From NCBI RefSeq assembly GCF_900187065.1, contig NZ_LT906483.1, positions 2,046,001 through 2,110,000 on the forward strand: a stretch of 64,000 nt of DNA. Reading direction: 5' to 3'. The notes beneath the pieces are model-generated. The model worked only from the letters and a program-made list of their open reading frames with translations, was not told the DNA's origin and did not search any database. Below are positions 8,487 to 18,107 of the stretch, one piece after another. Both the position numbers and the translations under genes were made by a program. Every line of letters starts with the position of its first letter. Positions within the stretch are counted from its first letter, which is position 1. The DNA comes from Mycolicibacterium thermoresistibile (GTDB taxonomy: Bacteria > Actinomycetota > Actinomycetes > Mycobacteriales > Mycobacteriaceae).

Positions 8487-9731
8487 CTAGTGCCGCTGGT
8501 CGAAGAAGCCGCCGCGATCCTTTGCCGGACGCCCTTCTTTCAGCACCAGCAGGATGTTGTCCGGATTGCCGACCGAGGCGATGTCGTCGAGCGGATTGCC
8601 CCGCACCACGACGACGTCGGCCAGCTTGCCCGGCTCCAGGGTGCCGAGTTCGCGGTCCAGCCCGCACAGCTGCGCCGAGGTGCGGGTGCCGGCCACGATG
8701 GCCTCCATCGGGGTCAGACCGCCGAACCTCACCAGCAGTCCCAGCTCGGCCAGGTTGGTGCCGTGATCGGGGCTCAGCCCGGCGTCGGTGCCCAGTGCGA
8801 TCTTCACCCCGGCCGCCGCCGATTCGCCGACGGCGCGGTGGGCGATCTCGTGCCAGTGCGCGCTCTTGGCCTTGGCGGCCGGGGAGACCTCGACGTCGTG
8901 CATCGTCTCCAGCAGGGTCGGCACCAGATAGGTGCCCTGGTCCACCATGCGGCGGCGCAGTTCGTCGTCCAGCGCGTAACCGTGCTCGATGCTGGTCACC
9001 CCGCCTTCCACCGCGGCCTTGACGCCGGCGTAGCCGATGGCGTGCGCGGCGACCGGCCGGCCGCCGTAGGCCTGGCACTCCTCGACGACCGCGGCGACCA
9101 TCTCGGTGCGCATGCCGAGCCAGTCCGGCTGATCGGTGGGGGAGGACACCCCGCCGCTGGAGGCGACCTTGATCAGGTCGGCGCCCTGGGCGATCAGGTC
9201 CCGTACCCGGCGGCGGACGTCGTCCACGCTGTCCACCCGGGCGCCGCCCATCATCGCGGTGGCGTCGATCCCGGACGGCAAGCGGAAGTCGGCATGCCCG
9301 GCGGTCTGACTGAGCATGTTGACCGCCACCTGCAGCCGCGGGCCCGGGATCAGTCCGTCGGCCACCGCCTGGCGCACCCCGGTGTCGATCCCCATCAGAT
9401 CCCGCGCGGTGGTCACCCCGTTCTCCAGCGTGACCTTGAGCCGGTCCAGCAGCTGGAAGGTGTGGTAGCTCTCGGTCACCAGCGCGCGCTCGTAGACGCT
9501 GCCGCGGGTGCCGGGCAGTGAGAAGTGGACATGGCAGTCGAAGAATCCGGGACACACCGCATTGCCGCCCACGTCGATGCGGGTGGCGCCATCGGCTGAT
9601 GGCGGAATGTCGTCGCCGGGCCCGGCCCAGCCGATCCGGCCGTCGTCGATCAGCACCGCCGCATCCCGCACCGGCGGGACACCGGTACCGTCGATCAGCA
9701 GCGCGTTGTGCAGCAACAATTTGGACACCAC
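8487..9731 (-). CDS. Amidohydrolase (metal-dependent, prolidase/imidazolonepropionase-like)
   Basis: 414 codons from a GTG. The metal-site motifs are in order: DCHVHF (HxH, about 65-69), ADLIKVASSGG (candidate carboxylated Lys, about 188-190), AAHAIG and SIEHG (metal His), and LGTDAGLSPDHG (catalytic Asp, about 318). The C-terminal EPGKLADVVVVRGNPLDD is standard for the composite beta-sandwich of the superfamily. The closest well-studied group is the Xaa-Pro dipeptidase/Sgx9260-type amidohydrolases; the substrate cannot be read from the sequence. It is divergent from dop (51 bp), with no sign of linkage to pupylation. Confidence 0.88.
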   Translation of the reverse strand: MVSKLLLHNALLIDGTGVPPVRDAAVLIDDGRIGWAGPGDDIPPSADGATRIDVGGNAVCPGFFDCHVHFSLPGTRGSVYERALVTESYHTFQLLDRLKVTLENGVTTARDLMGIDTGVRQAVADGLIPGPRLQVAVNMLSQTAGHADFRLPSGIDATAMMGGARVDSVDDVRRRVRDLIAQGADLIKVASSGGVSSPTDQPDWLGMRTEMVAAVVEECQAYGGRPVAAHAIGYAGVKAAVEGGVTSIEHGYALDDELRRRMVDQGTYLVPTLLETMHDVEVSPAAKAKSAHWHEIAHRAVGESAAAGVKIALGTDAGLSPDHGTNLAELGLLVRFGGLTPMEAIVAGTRTSAQLCGLDRELGTLEPGKLADVVVVRGNPLDDIASVGNPDNILLVLKEGRPAKDRGGFFDQRH

Positions 9732-9782
9732 TGATCCCTACCACGCACGGGCCGGTTTCGTGCGTCACCTAGGCTGGTTCGT

Positions 9783-11291
9783 ATGCAGAGGATTATGGGA
9801 ACGGAGGTCGAGTACGGCATCTCGTCGCCGTCGGACCCGACCGCGAATCCGATCCTGACCTCCACTCAGGCGGTGCTGGCCTATGCGGCCGCCGCCGGGC
9901 TGCAGCGGGGCAAACGCACCCGTTGGGATTACGAGGTGGAGTCACCGTTGCGCGACGCCCGTGGCTTCGATCTGAGCCGGTCAGCCGGGCCGCCGCCGAT
10001 CGTGGACGCCGACGAGGTCGGCGCCGCCAACATGATCCTGACCAACGGCGCGCGACTGTACGTCGACCACGCTCACCCGGAATACGCCGCGCCGGAGACC
10101 ACCGACCCGCTCGACGCGGTGATCTGGGACAAGGCCGGCGAACGGGTGATGGAGGCCGCCGCCCGGCATGTCGCCAGCGTGCCCGGCGCGGTGAAGCTGC
10201 AGTTGTACAAGAACAACGTCGACGGCAAGGGCGCCTCCTACGGTTCCCACGAGAACTATCTGATGAGCCGGCAGACGCCGTTCTCGGCGGTGATCACCGG
10301 CCTGATCCCGTTCTTCGTGTCCCGCCAGGTGATCTGCGGGCAGGGCCGGGTCGGCATCGGGCCGTCCGGCGACGAACCCGGATTCCAGCTGGCGCAGCGT
10401 GCCGACTACATCGAGGTCGAGGTCGGCCTGGAGACCACGCTCAAGCGCGGCATCATCAACACCCGCGACGAACCGCACGCCGACGCCGACAAGTACCGGC
10501 GGCTGCACGTGATCATCGGCGACGCCAACCTCGCCGAGACCGCGACCTACCTCAAACTGGGGACCACCGCGCTGGTGCTGGACCTGATCGAGGAAGGCCA
10601 CCAGATCGGGATCGATCTGTCCGATTTGACCCTGGCCCGGCCGGTGCACGCGGTGCACGTGATCAGCCGGGACCCGACGCTGCGCGCCACCGTGGCGCTG
10701 GCAGACGGGCGGGAGCTGACCGGGCTTGCGCTGCAACGCATCTACCTCGACCGGGTGGCCAAGCTCGTCGACGCCAAGGATCCGGACCCGCGCGCGTCGC
10801 ACATCCTGGAGACCTGGGCCGAGGTGCTGGACCTGCTCGAACGCGATCCGATGGAATGCGCGGAGATCCTGGACTGGCCGGCCAAGCTGCGGCTGCTGGA
10901 GGGGTTCCGGCAGCGGGAGAACCTGAGCTGGAACGCGCCGCGGCTGCACCTGGTGGACCTGCAGTACTCCGATGTCCGGCTGGACAAGGGTCTGTACAAC
11001 CGGCTGGTCGCCCGCGGCTCGATGAAGCGGCTGGTCACCGAACAGCAGGTGCTCGACGCCGTGGACAACCCGCCGCCGGACACCCGGGCGTATTTCCGCG
11101 GCGAGTGCCTGCGCCGGTTCGGTTCGGACATCGCGGCCGCCAGCTGGGACTCGGTGATCTTCGATCTGGGCGGCGACTCCCTGGTGCGGATTCCCACGCT
11201 GGAACCGCTGCGCGGGTCCAAGGCGCACGTCGGGGAGTTGCTGGACTCGGTGGACAGCGCCGTCGAACTGGTCGAGCAACTCACCACCTGA
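9783..11291 (+). CDS. dop: Pup deamidase/depupylase Dop
   Basis: 502 codons. Dop converts the C-terminal Gln of Pup to Glu and removes Pup from substrates. It shares the glutamine-synthetase-like fold with PafA. The nucleotide/metal motif GTEVEYG (E8, E10) opens the protein, the Dop-specific loop lies at about 42-80, and catalytic Asp95 is in [29 protein letters not shown] near 222-238 is the motif shared with PafA. Pup follows after 107 bp, so dop heads the proteasome operon. In M. tuberculosis two other genes lie between mpa and dop; here four unrelated ones do. Confidence 0.96.
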   Translation: MQRIMGTEVEYGISSPSDPTANPILTSTQAVLAYAAAAGLQRGKRTRWDYEVESPLRDARGFDLSRSAGPPPIVDADEVGAANMILTNGARLYVDHAHPEYAAPETTDPLDAVIWDKAGERVMEAAARHVASVPGAVKLQLYKNNVDGKGASYGSHENYLMSRQTPFSAVITGLIPFFVSRQVICGQGRVGIGPSGDEPGFQLAQRADYIEVEVGLETTLKRGIINTRDEPHADADKYRRLHVIIGDANLAETATYLKLGTTALVLDLIEEGHQIGIDLSDLTLARPVHAVHVISRDPTLRATVALADGRELTGLALQRIYLDRVAKLVDAKDPDPRASHILETWAEVLDLLERDPMECAEILDWPAKLRLLEGFRQRENLSWNAPRLHLVDLQYSDVRLDKGLYNRLVARGSMKRLVTEQQVLDAVDNPPPDTRAYFRGECLRRFGSDIAAASWDSVIFDLGGDSLVRIPTLEPLRGSKAHVGELLDSVDSAVELVEQLTT

Positions 11292-11398
11292 GTGGCGCGG
11301 CAAGCGCAACTATCCCAGGCAATTCCGGCGTCTGGCGGTAGTGTGGGAGTAACGGTGGGTGGCTGTGGGCCCGCCGATAACGAGTGCAGGAGGCAGCG

Positions 11399-11593
11399 AT
11401 GGCTCAGGAGCAGACCAAGCGTGGCGGTGGTGGCGGCGAAGACGACGATGTCACCGGCAGCTCGGCCGCCGGACAGGAGCGTCGCGAAAAGCTCGCCGAG
11501 GAAACCGACGATCTGCTCGATGAAATCGATGACGTGCTGGAAGAGAACGCCGAAGACTTCGTGCGCGCGTACGTCCAAAAGGGCGGACAGTGA
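11399..11593 (+). CDS. pup: Prokaryotic ubiquitin-like protein Pup
   Basis: 64 codons, the same length as the M. tuberculosis protein. It is very acidic and disordered, with [20 protein letters not shown] forming the helix that pairs with the Mpa coiled coil, and ends in GGQ. The terminal Gln must be deamidated by Dop before PafA can ligate it. ATG 11399 follows GGAGG at a good distance, which is better than an upstream GTG at 11384. The stop TGA overlaps the prcB GTG by 4 bases. Confidence 0.97.
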   Translation: MAQEQTKRGGGGGEDDDVTGSSAAGQERREKLAEETDDLLDEIDDVLEENAEDFVRAYVQKGGQ

Positions 11594-12489
11594 CCTGGCC
11601 TGAGCAAGAGAAGCTGGCCTTACCGCAACCGACCCCGGGAGCTCCCGCGACATCCGTGCACCTGTCGTCCTTCTCCGATTTGCTGCGGCGGCAGGCTCCG
11701 CACCTGTTGCCCGGCGCCGGCGATCCCCCGCCGGTGGCCGCGGGGGACGCGCTGCCGCACGGCACCACGATCGTCGCGCTGAAGTACCCGGGCGGCGTGG
11801 TGATCGCCGGTGACCGGCGCTCCACCCAGGGCAACATGATCGCCGGCCGGGACGTGCAGAAGGTCTACATCACCGACGACTACACCGCGACCGGCATCGC
11901 CGGCACCGCCGCGATCGCGGTGGAGTTCGCCCGGCTCTACGCGGTGGAACTGGAGCACTACGAGAAGCTCGAGGGCGTGCCGCTGACCTTCAACGGCAAG
12001 GTGAACCGGCTGGCCATCATGGTGCGCAGCAACCTCGGGGCGGCGCTGCAGGGTTTCGTGGCGCTGCCGCTGCTGGTGGGCTACGACCTCGACGACCCCA
12101 ACCCGGAGGCGGCCGGACGGATCGTGTCGTTCGACGCCGCCGGCGGGTGGAACTTCGAGGAAGAGGGCTACCACGCGGTGGGGTCGGGCTCGATCTTCGC
12201 CAAGTCGTCGATGAAGAAGCTGTATTCACAGGTGACCGACGCCGACTCGGCGTTGCGGGTCGCGGTGGAGGCGCTCTACGACGCCGCGGACGACGACTCG
12301 GCCACCGGCGGACCGGACCTGGTGCGCGGCATCTATCCGACGGCGGTGATAATCGACGCCGACGGCGCCGAGGAGGTGCCGGAGTCCCGGATCGCCGAGC
12401 TGGCCCGCGAGGTCATCGAAAGCCGTTCTCGAGCAGATACTTTCGGGCCGGACGCGCACCGGGGGATTGACGCGCGAGGAGATTCGTGA
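11590..12489 (+). CDS. prcB: 20S proteasome beta subunit
   Basis: 299 codons from GTG 11590, overlapping pup in GTGA. The propeptide of 58 residues ends HG before [11 protein letters not shown]; the exposed T59 is the catalytic threonine of the mature subunit. [20 protein letters not shown] is the usual beta-subunit signature region with the Asp and Lys of the active site. Beta rings stack between PrcA rings to make the chamber that degrades Mpa-delivered proteins. The stop overlaps prcA by 4 bases. Confidence 0.97.
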   Translation: MTWPEQEKLALPQPTPGAPATSVHLSSFSDLLRRQAPHLLPGAGDPPPVAAGDALPHGTTIVALKYPGGVVIAGDRRSTQGNMIAGRDVQKVYITDDYTATGIAGTAAIAVEFARLYAVELEHYEKLEGVPLTFNGKVNRLAIMVRSNLGAALQGFVALPLLVGYDLDDPNPEAAGRIVSFDAAGGWNFEEEGYHAVGSGSIFAKSSMKKLYSQVTDADSALRVAVEALYDAADDDSATGGPDLVRGIYPTAVIIDADGAEEVPESRIAELAREVIESRSRADTFGPDAHRGIDARGDS

Positions 12490-13235
12490 CCTTCCCGTAC
12501 TTCATCTCGCCTGAACAGGCGATGCGTGAGCGTTCCGAGCTCGCGCGCAAAGGCATCGCCCGCGGCCGCAGCGTCGTCGTGCTCGCCTACGCCGACGGTG
12601 TGCTGTTCGTGGCGGAGAACCCGTCCCGGTCGCTGCAGAAGGTCAGCGAACTCTACGACCGGGTGGGATTCGCCGCCGTCGGCCGGTTCAACGAGTTCAA
12701 CAACCTGAGGCGCGGCGGGATCCAGTTCGCCGACACCCAGGGCTATGCCTACTCGCGGCGCGACGTCACCGGCCGGCAGCTGGCCAACGTGTACGCCCAG
12801 ACCCTCGGCACGATCTTCACCGAGCAGCCCAAACCCTATGAGGTGGAGCTGTGCATCGCCGAGGTGGCGCACTACGGGGAGAGCAAACCGCCGGAGCTCT
12901 ACCGGATCACCTACGACGGGTCGATCGCCGACGAACCGCATTTCGTGGTGATGGGCGGCACCACCGAGCCGATCATCGCCGCGCTCAACGAGTCCTACAC
13001 CGAGAACGCGGATCTGACGACCGCGATGCGGATCGCGGTGAACGCGCTGCAGGCCGCCCCGGAGGGCGGGGAGCAGCGGGTGCTCGGCCCGGAGACCCTG
13101 GAGGTCGCGGTCCTCGACGCCACCAAGCGGCGGCGGGCGTTCCGCCGGTTGACCGGTTCGGTGCTCGAGGAGCTGCTGCCCAAACCGGATCCGGGCACGC
13201 CACCTCAGCAGGAACCCCCGCAGCCGGCCCGGTAA
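12486..13235 (+). CDS. prcA: 20S proteasome alpha subunit
   Basis: 249 codons from GTG 12486, overlapping prcB in GTGA. The N-terminus [20 protein letters not shown] is the gate-forming segment of actinobacterial alpha subunits, and there is no N-terminal catalytic Thr. The C-terminus is Pro/Gln-rich and probably disordered. Alpha rings form the gate and the docking pockets for the Mpa GQYL tail. A gap of 182 bp leads to pafA, without the PPE36 and other genes that separate them in M. tuberculosis. Confidence 0.96.
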   Translation: MTFPYFISPEQAMRERSELARKGIARGRSVVVLAYADGVLFVAENPSRSLQKVSELYDRVGFAAVGRFNEFNNLRRGGIQFADTQGYAYSRRDVTGRQLANVYAQTLGTIFTEQPKPYEVELCIAEVAHYGESKPPELYRITYDGSIADEPHFVVMGGTTEPIIAALNESYTENADLTTAMRIAVNALQAAPEGGEQRVLGPETLEVAVLDATKRRRAFRRLTGSVLEELLPKPDPGTPPQQEPPQPAR

Positions 13236-13417
13236 CCGGCCCCGGTGACGGGCCCGTGCCCGGGTGGGCGACAGGTGGGCGGCACCGCGATCGACGCCCG
13301 CTGGGCGAAATCTGCGTGCTGTGTCTCCCCGCCCGACGCGCCCGCCGGACCCGGGACGACCCGCACATCTGGTGCCTTCGCCGCCACTTCCCGAAAACAC
13401 CCCGTAAGCTCGATGAT

Positions 13418-14776
13418 GTGCAGCGACGAATTATGGGCATCGAGACGGAATTCGGTGTCACCTGCACGTTCCACGGTCACCGCAGGCTCAGCCCGGACGA
13501 GGTCGCCCGGTATCTGTTCCGGCGGGTGGTGTCGTGGGGCCGCAGTTCGAACGTTTTCCTCCGCAACGGTGCCCGGCTGTACCTGGATGTCGGAAGCCAT
13601 CCGGAGTACGCCACCGCGGAATGTGACAATCTGATCCAGCTGGTCACCCACGACCGCGCCGGGGAGCGGGTGCTCGAAGACCTGCTCATCGACGCCGAGC
13701 AGCGGCTCGCCGACGAGGGCATCGGCGGCGACATCTACCTGTTCAAGAACAACACCGACTCGGCCGGCAACTCCTACGGCTGCCACGAGAACTATCTGAT
13801 CGTGCGGGCCGGGGAGTTCTCCCGGATCTCCGACGTGCTGCTGCCGTTCCTGGTGACCCGCCAGCTGATCTGCGGAGCCGGCAAGGTGCTGCAGACCCCG
13901 AAGGCGGCCACGTTCTGCCTGTCCCAGCGCGCCGAGCACATCTGGGAGGGCGTGTCGAGCGCGACCACCCGCAGCCGGCCGATCATCAACACCCGCGACG
14001 AACCGCACGCCGACGCCGAGAAGTACCGCCGGCTGCACGTCATCGTCGGCGACTCCAACATGAGCGAGACCACCACCATGCTCAAGGTGGGCACGGCGGC
14101 GCTGGTGCTGGAGATGATCGAGGCCGGGGTGCCGTTCCGCGACTTCTCGCTGGACAACCCGATCCGGGCGATCCGCGAGGTCAGCCACGACCTGACCGGG
14201 CGCCGTCCGGTGCGCCTCGCCGGCGGGCGTCAGGCCAGCGCGCTGGACATCCAGCGCGAGTACTACGCCCGCGCGGTGGAGTATCTGCAGAACCGGGAAC
14301 CGAGCTCGGAGCTCGACCAGGTGATGGACCTGTGGGGCCGACAACTCGACGCGGTGGAGAGCCAGGACTTCGCCAAGGTCGACACCGAGATCGACTGGGT
14401 GATCAAGCGCAAGCTGTTCCAGCGCTACCAGGACCGCTACAACATGGAGTTGTCCGATCCCAAGATCGCCCAGCTCGATCTGGCCTACCACGACATCAAG
14501 CGGGGCCGCGGGGTGTTCGACCTGCTGCAGCGCAAGGGGCTGGCGGCCCGGATCACCACCGACGAGGAGATCGAGGAGGCGGTCAACACGCCGCCGCAGA
14601 CCACCCGGGCCAAACTGCGCGGTGAGTTCATCGCGGCGGCCCAGGAGGCCGGCCGCGACTTCACCGTCGACTGGGTACATCTGAAGCTCAACGATCAGGC
14701 GCAGCGCACCGTGTTGTGCAAGGACCCGTTCCGATCGGTCGATGAACGGGTCAAGCGGCTGATCGCCAGCATGTGA
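13418..14776 (+). CDS. pafA: Pup ligase PafA
   Basis: 452 codons from GTG 13418 ([13 protein letters not shown]), identical in length to the M. tuberculosis protein; longer reading of the frame upstream is not conserved. PafA uses ATP to phosphorylate the Pup C-terminal Glu and joins it to substrate lysines. The glutamine-synthetase-like core has E9/E11 in GIETEFG, catalytic D57 in [13 protein letters not shown], and [17 protein letters not shown] shared with Dop. The last third is the PafA-specific domain. pafB follows after 19 bp. Confidence 0.97.
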   Translation: MQRRIMGIETEFGVTCTFHGHRRLSPDEVARYLFRRVVSWGRSSNVFLRNGARLYLDVGSHPEYATAECDNLIQLVTHDRAGERVLEDLLIDAEQRLADEGIGGDIYLFKNNTDSAGNSYGCHENYLIVRAGEFSRISDVLLPFLVTRQLICGAGKVLQTPKAATFCLSQRAEHIWEGVSSATTRSRPIINTRDEPHADAEKYRRLHVIVGDSNMSETTTMLKVGTAALVLEMIEAGVPFRDFSLDNPIRAIREVSHDLTGRRPVRLAGGRQASALDIQREYYARAVEYLQNREPSSELDQVMDLWGRQLDAVESQDFAKVDTEIDWVIKRKLFQRYQDRYNMELSDPKIAQLDLAYHDIKRGRGVFDLLQRKGLAARITTDEEIEEAVNTPPQTTRAKLRGEFIAAAQEAGRDFTVDWVHLKLNDQAQRTVLCKDPFRSVDERVKRLIASM

Positions 14777-14795
14777 CGCCTATAGAGTTGGTTCG

Positions 14796-15803
14796 GTGGC
14801 GATCTCCAAAGTCGAGCGGTTGACGAACCTGGTCATCGCACTGCTGTCCACCCGCACCTATCTGCCCGCCGAGCGCATCCGCGAACTCGTCGCCGGCTAT
14901 GCCGACTGCCCCACCGACGAGGCCTTCTCCCGGATGTTCGAGCGGGACAAGAACGAACTGCGGGATCTGGGCATCCCGCTGGAAACGGGACGGGTGTCCC
15001 AGTTCGACCCGGTCGAGGGGTACCGGATCAACCGGGAGGCCTACCGGCTGCCGCCGGTCGAGCTGACCGCCGAGGAGGCCGCCGCGGTCGCGGTGGCCAC
15101 TCGGCTGTGGGAGTCCCCGGAGTTGATCACGGCAACCCAGGGCGCGTTGATCAAGCTGCGGGCCGCCGGCGTCGACATCGACGCCGACACCCCGATCGCG
15201 ATCACCTCGAGCACCGCGCTGCCCGGACTGCGCGGGTCCGAGGATGCGCTGGGGGTGCTGCTGGCGGCGATCGACAACGGGCAGGCGGTGCAGTTCTCAC
15301 ACCGGCCGTCGCGCACCGAGCCGTCCCGCACCCGCACCGTGGAGCCGTGGGGGGTGGTCACCCACCGCGGCCGCTGGTATCTGGTCGGCCACGACCGCGA
15401 CCGCGACGACACCCGCACCTTCCGGCTGTCGCGCATCGATTCCGACGTCAAGCCGATCGGCCCGGCCGGGGCGGTGCGGCCCCCGGAGGGGGTCAACCTG
15501 CGTGACATCGTGCAGCGCGCCGTCGCCGCCTGGCCCACCAGCAACGAGCAGGCCCGGGTCTGGGTGGCCGACGGCCGCGCCATGACCCTGCGCCGGCAGG
15601 CCACTGCGGCCGAACCGATGACGCTGGCCGGCCGGAACGGGCAGGTGCTCACCCTGGAGGTCGGTACCGGGGACCGGATGGCCCGGGAGATCGCCAGTTA
15701 CGGGCCTGACGCGGTGGCGTTGGAACCGGTGTCGCTGCGGGCGGACGTGATCGAGCGGTTGCGGGCGCAGGCGGGCGTGTCGGAGGAGCGGATCGCGCAA
15801 TGA
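14796..15803 (+). CDS. pafB: WYL-domain transcriptional regulator PafB
   Basis: 335 codons from a GTG. An N-terminal winged-helix segment (about 1-65) is followed by a WYL domain with WGVVTHRGRWYLVGHDRDR and a C-terminal WCX domain. PafB and PafC act as a heterodimer that activates the RecA-independent DNA-damage response of mycobacteria; single-stranded DNA is thought to be the signal through the WYL domains. The pafC start overlaps by 4 bases (ATGA), consistent with co-translation of the two partners. Confidence 0.94.
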   Translation: MAISKVERLTNLVIALLSTRTYLPAERIRELVAGYADCPTDEAFSRMFERDKNELRDLGIPLETGRVSQFDPVEGYRINREAYRLPPVELTAEEAAAVAVATRLWESPELITATQGALIKLRAAGVDIDADTPIAITSSTALPGLRGSEDALGVLLAAIDNGQAVQFSHRPSRTEPSRTRTVEPWGVVTHRGRWYLVGHDRDRDDTRTFRLSRIDSDVKPIGPAGAVRPPEGVNLRDIVQRAVAAWPTSNEQARVWVADGRAMTLRRQATAAEPMTLAGRNGQVLTLEVGTGDRMAREIASYGPDAVALEPVSLRADVIERLRAQAGVSEERIAQ

Positions 15804-16783
15804 GTAAAGCGTCGACCCGGTTGGTGCGGCTGCTCAACATGGTGCCGTACTTCCAGGCCAACCCGAGGATCACCTTCGCCGAGGCCGCCTCCGATCTGGG
15901 GGTGAGCGTCAAACAACTGCGCGAGGACCTCACCCAGCTGTGGATGTGCGGACTGCCCGGATACGGACCGGGCGACCTCATCGACTTCGACTTCTCCGGC
16001 GACACCGTCGAGGTGACGTTCTCGGCCGGGATCGACCACCCGCTGCGGCTGACCTCGCCGGAGGCCACCGGCATCCTGGTGGCGTTGCGGGCGCTGCTCG
16101 ACGTGCCCGGAATGGTCGACCCGGCGGCCGCCCGAAGCGCGATCGCCAAGATCGAACAGGCCGCGGGCACCGTGCAGCACAGCGCCGAAACCGCGGTGGA
16201 CGAGCGGGCCCCGGCCGAGAGCGCGGCGGCCGCCGCGGTCCGCGCCGCCACCCGCGACAAGCGAGCGCTGGCGCTGGAGTACTACTCGGCCTCCCACGAC
16301 CAGTTGTCCAGCCGGATCGTCGACCCGATCCGGGTGGTGCTGGTCGCCGACCACAGCTATCTGGAGGCGTGGTGCCGCTCGGCCGAAGGGGTGCGGCTGT
16401 TCCGGTTCGACCGGATCGTCGACGCGCAGGTGCTCGACGAACCGGCCGCTCCGCCGGAGCCCGCCGTGCAGGCCGAACCGGACACCTCACTGTTCGAACC
16501 GGACCCGGACGACCCGTCGTTCCAGTCGGCGACCCTGCTCATCGACCGGTCCGCCGGCTGGATCTTCGACTACTACCCGCTGCGGGTGCTGCGGGAGCAC
16601 GACGACGGTTCGTGCGAGGCCGCGATGACCTACGCCTCCGACGACTGGATGTCGCGGCTGGTGCTCGGCTTCGGGTCGGCGGTGCGGGTGCTCGCGCCGG
16701 AGTCGCTGGCCCGGCGGGTCGCGGAATCGGCCCGGGCGGCGCTGGCGGTCTACGACCTCAGCGCCGAACATGCCGGCAGGTAG
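15800..16783 (+). CDS. pafC: WYL-domain transcriptional regulator PafC
   Basis: 327 codons. The helix-turn-helix (about 20-45, ITFAEAASDLGVSVKQLRED) precedes a WYL domain in which the Tyr-Leu core reads DHSYLEAWCRSAEGVRLFRFDRI. It is the partner of PafB. A Pro/Glu-rich insert near residues 215-235 is variable. tatA follows after 30 bp, keeping the order pafA-pafB-pafC-tatA-tatC seen in M. tuberculosis. Confidence 0.94.
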   Translation: MSKASTRLVRLLNMVPYFQANPRITFAEAASDLGVSVKQLREDLTQLWMCGLPGYGPGDLIDFDFSGDTVEVTFSAGIDHPLRLTSPEATGILVALRALLDVPGMVDPAAARSAIAKIEQAAGTVQHSAETAVDERAPAESAAAAAVRAATRDKRALALEYYSASHDQLSSRIVDPIRVVLVADHSYLEAWCRSAEGVRLFRFDRIVDAQVLDEPAAPPEPAVQAEPDTSLFEPDPDDPSFQSATLLIDRSAGWIFDYYPLRVLREHDDGSCEAAMTYASDDWMSRLVLGFGSAVRVLAPESLARRVAESARAALAVYDLSAEHAGR

Positions 16784-16813
16784 ACTCGGCGCAGACGTCT
16801 GGAGGTAACCAAA

Positions 16814-17077
16814 GTGGGCGCTCTACAACCCTGGCACTGGCTCATTGTCATCATCGCGTTCATCCTGCTGTTCGGCGCCAAGAAGCTCCCGGACGCAGCG
16901 CGGTCGTTGGGCAGGTCGATGCGGATCTTCAAGTCCGAACTGAAGGAGTTGCAGTCGGACTCCCAGCCGTCGGCCACCACGCCGCCTCCCGCGGCACCCG
17001 CCACGCCGGTCGACGCCGAACGGGTCGACACCCCGGCCGACAGTCAGCAGCAGCACTCCGACCCGCGCCCGGCCTGA
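16814..17077 (+). CDS. tatA: Twin-arginine translocase subunit TatA
   Basis: 87 codons from a GTG with GGAGGTAAC upstream. The layout is typical: one N-terminal transmembrane helix (about 7-22, [20 protein letters not shown]), the F-G-x-x-x-L-P hinge, an amphipathic helix to about 45, and a Pro/Ala-rich cytoplasmic tail. TatA oligomers form the transport path for folded proteins recruited by TatC. Confidence 0.96.
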   Translation: MGALQPWHWLIVIIAFILLFGAKKLPDAARSLGRSMRIFKSELKELQSDSQPSATTPPPAAPATPVDAERVDTPADSQQQHSDPRPA

Positions 17078-17132
17078 CCGTCGCCCACCGCTGACCGCGG
17101 CCTGATGTCCTATCGTTGGGCTGCGATGTCCC

Positions 17133-18107
17133 ATGCCACCCGCGCCGACTGAGCCTGTGCGAACTTCCGGCCTGTTCACCAAACTCGATCCGCGCCGCCG
17201 CCGCGCCCGGGTCAACCCCGACGGCACGATGTCGCTGGTCGAACACCTCCAGGAGCTGCGCAACCGGCTGCTGATCTCGCTGGCCGCGGTCGTGTTGGCC
17301 ACCGTGGTCGGGTTCGTCTGGTACAGCCACGGGGTGTTCACCCTGCCCAGCCTGGGTGAGTGGCTGCGCGGCCCGTACTGTGCGCTGCCGGAGTCCGCGC
17401 GCGCCGACATCACCACCGACGGCGGCTGCCGGTTGCTGGCCACCTCACCGTTCGACCAGTTCCTGCTGCGCCTGAAGGTCGCGCTGGCCGCCGGTCTCGT
17501 ACTGGCCTGCCCGGTGTGGCTGTACCAGCTGTGGGCGTTCATCACCCCGGCGCTGTACAAGAACGAACGCAGGTTCGCCGTGGCGTTCGTGACGGTGGGC
17601 GCGGCGCTGTTCATCGCCGGGGCGGTGCTGGCCTATCTGGTGCTGGCCACCGCCCTGGGCTTCCTGTTGACGGTCGGCAGCGACGTGCAGGTCACCGCGC
17701 TGTCCGGTGACCAGTATTTCGGGTTCCTGGTCAACCTGCTGCTGGTGTTCGGGTTCAGCTTCGAGTTCCCGCTGCTGATCATCATGCTGAACCTGGTCGG
17801 TGTGCTGACCTACGAGCGGCTCAAGGCGTGGCGCCGCGGGCTGATCTTCACGATGTTCGTGTTCGCGGCGATCTTCACCCCGGGCTCGGATCCGTTCTCC
17901 ATGCTCGCGCTGGCCCTGGCGCTCACCCTGCTGCTGGAGTTCGCCATCCAGATCGCGCGGTTCAACGACAGACGACGAGCGGCCCGGGCCCGGCTCGAGG
18001 AGGTGCCCGACGAACAGGCGGCGCCGATCGGTGAGGTCGAGCCGATCGAACCGCCGGAGCCGGTGCGCGGCCCGCTGCGAGACGCCATCCATGACGACGT
18101 CACCTGA
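17133..18107 (+). CDS. tatC: Twin-arginine translocase subunit TatC
   Basis: 324 codons with six predicted membrane helices between about residues 40 and 265. The conserved N-terminal [17 protein letters not shown] and the F-x-x-x-L-K segment between helices 1 and 2 are the signal-peptide-binding parts of TatC. The C-terminal 55 residues are acidic and Pro-rich. Its last 17 bases overlap the start of helY, and tatA lies 55 bp upstream. Confidence 0.95.
   Translation: MPPAPTEPVRTSGLFTKLDPRRRRARVNPDGTMSLVEHLQELRNRLLISLAAVVLATVVGFVWYSHGVFTLPSLGEWLRGPYCALPESARADITTDGGCRLLATSPFDQFLLRLKVALAAGLVLACPVWLYQLWAFITPALYKNERRFAVAFVTVGAALFIAGAVLAYLVLATALGFLLTVGSDVQVTALSGDQYFGFLVNLLLVFGFSFEFPLLIIMLNLVGVLTYERLKAWRRGLIFTMFVFAAIFTPGSDPFSMLALALALTLLLEFAIQIARFNDRRRAARARLEEVPDEQAAPIGEVEPIEPPEPVRGPLRDAIHDDVT

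Noticed and set aside
12851..13417. Longer N-terminus for PafA extending into prcA
   Set aside because: The upstream reading frame is Arg/Gly-rich shadow sequence; GTG 13418 gives exactly the 452-residue family length.
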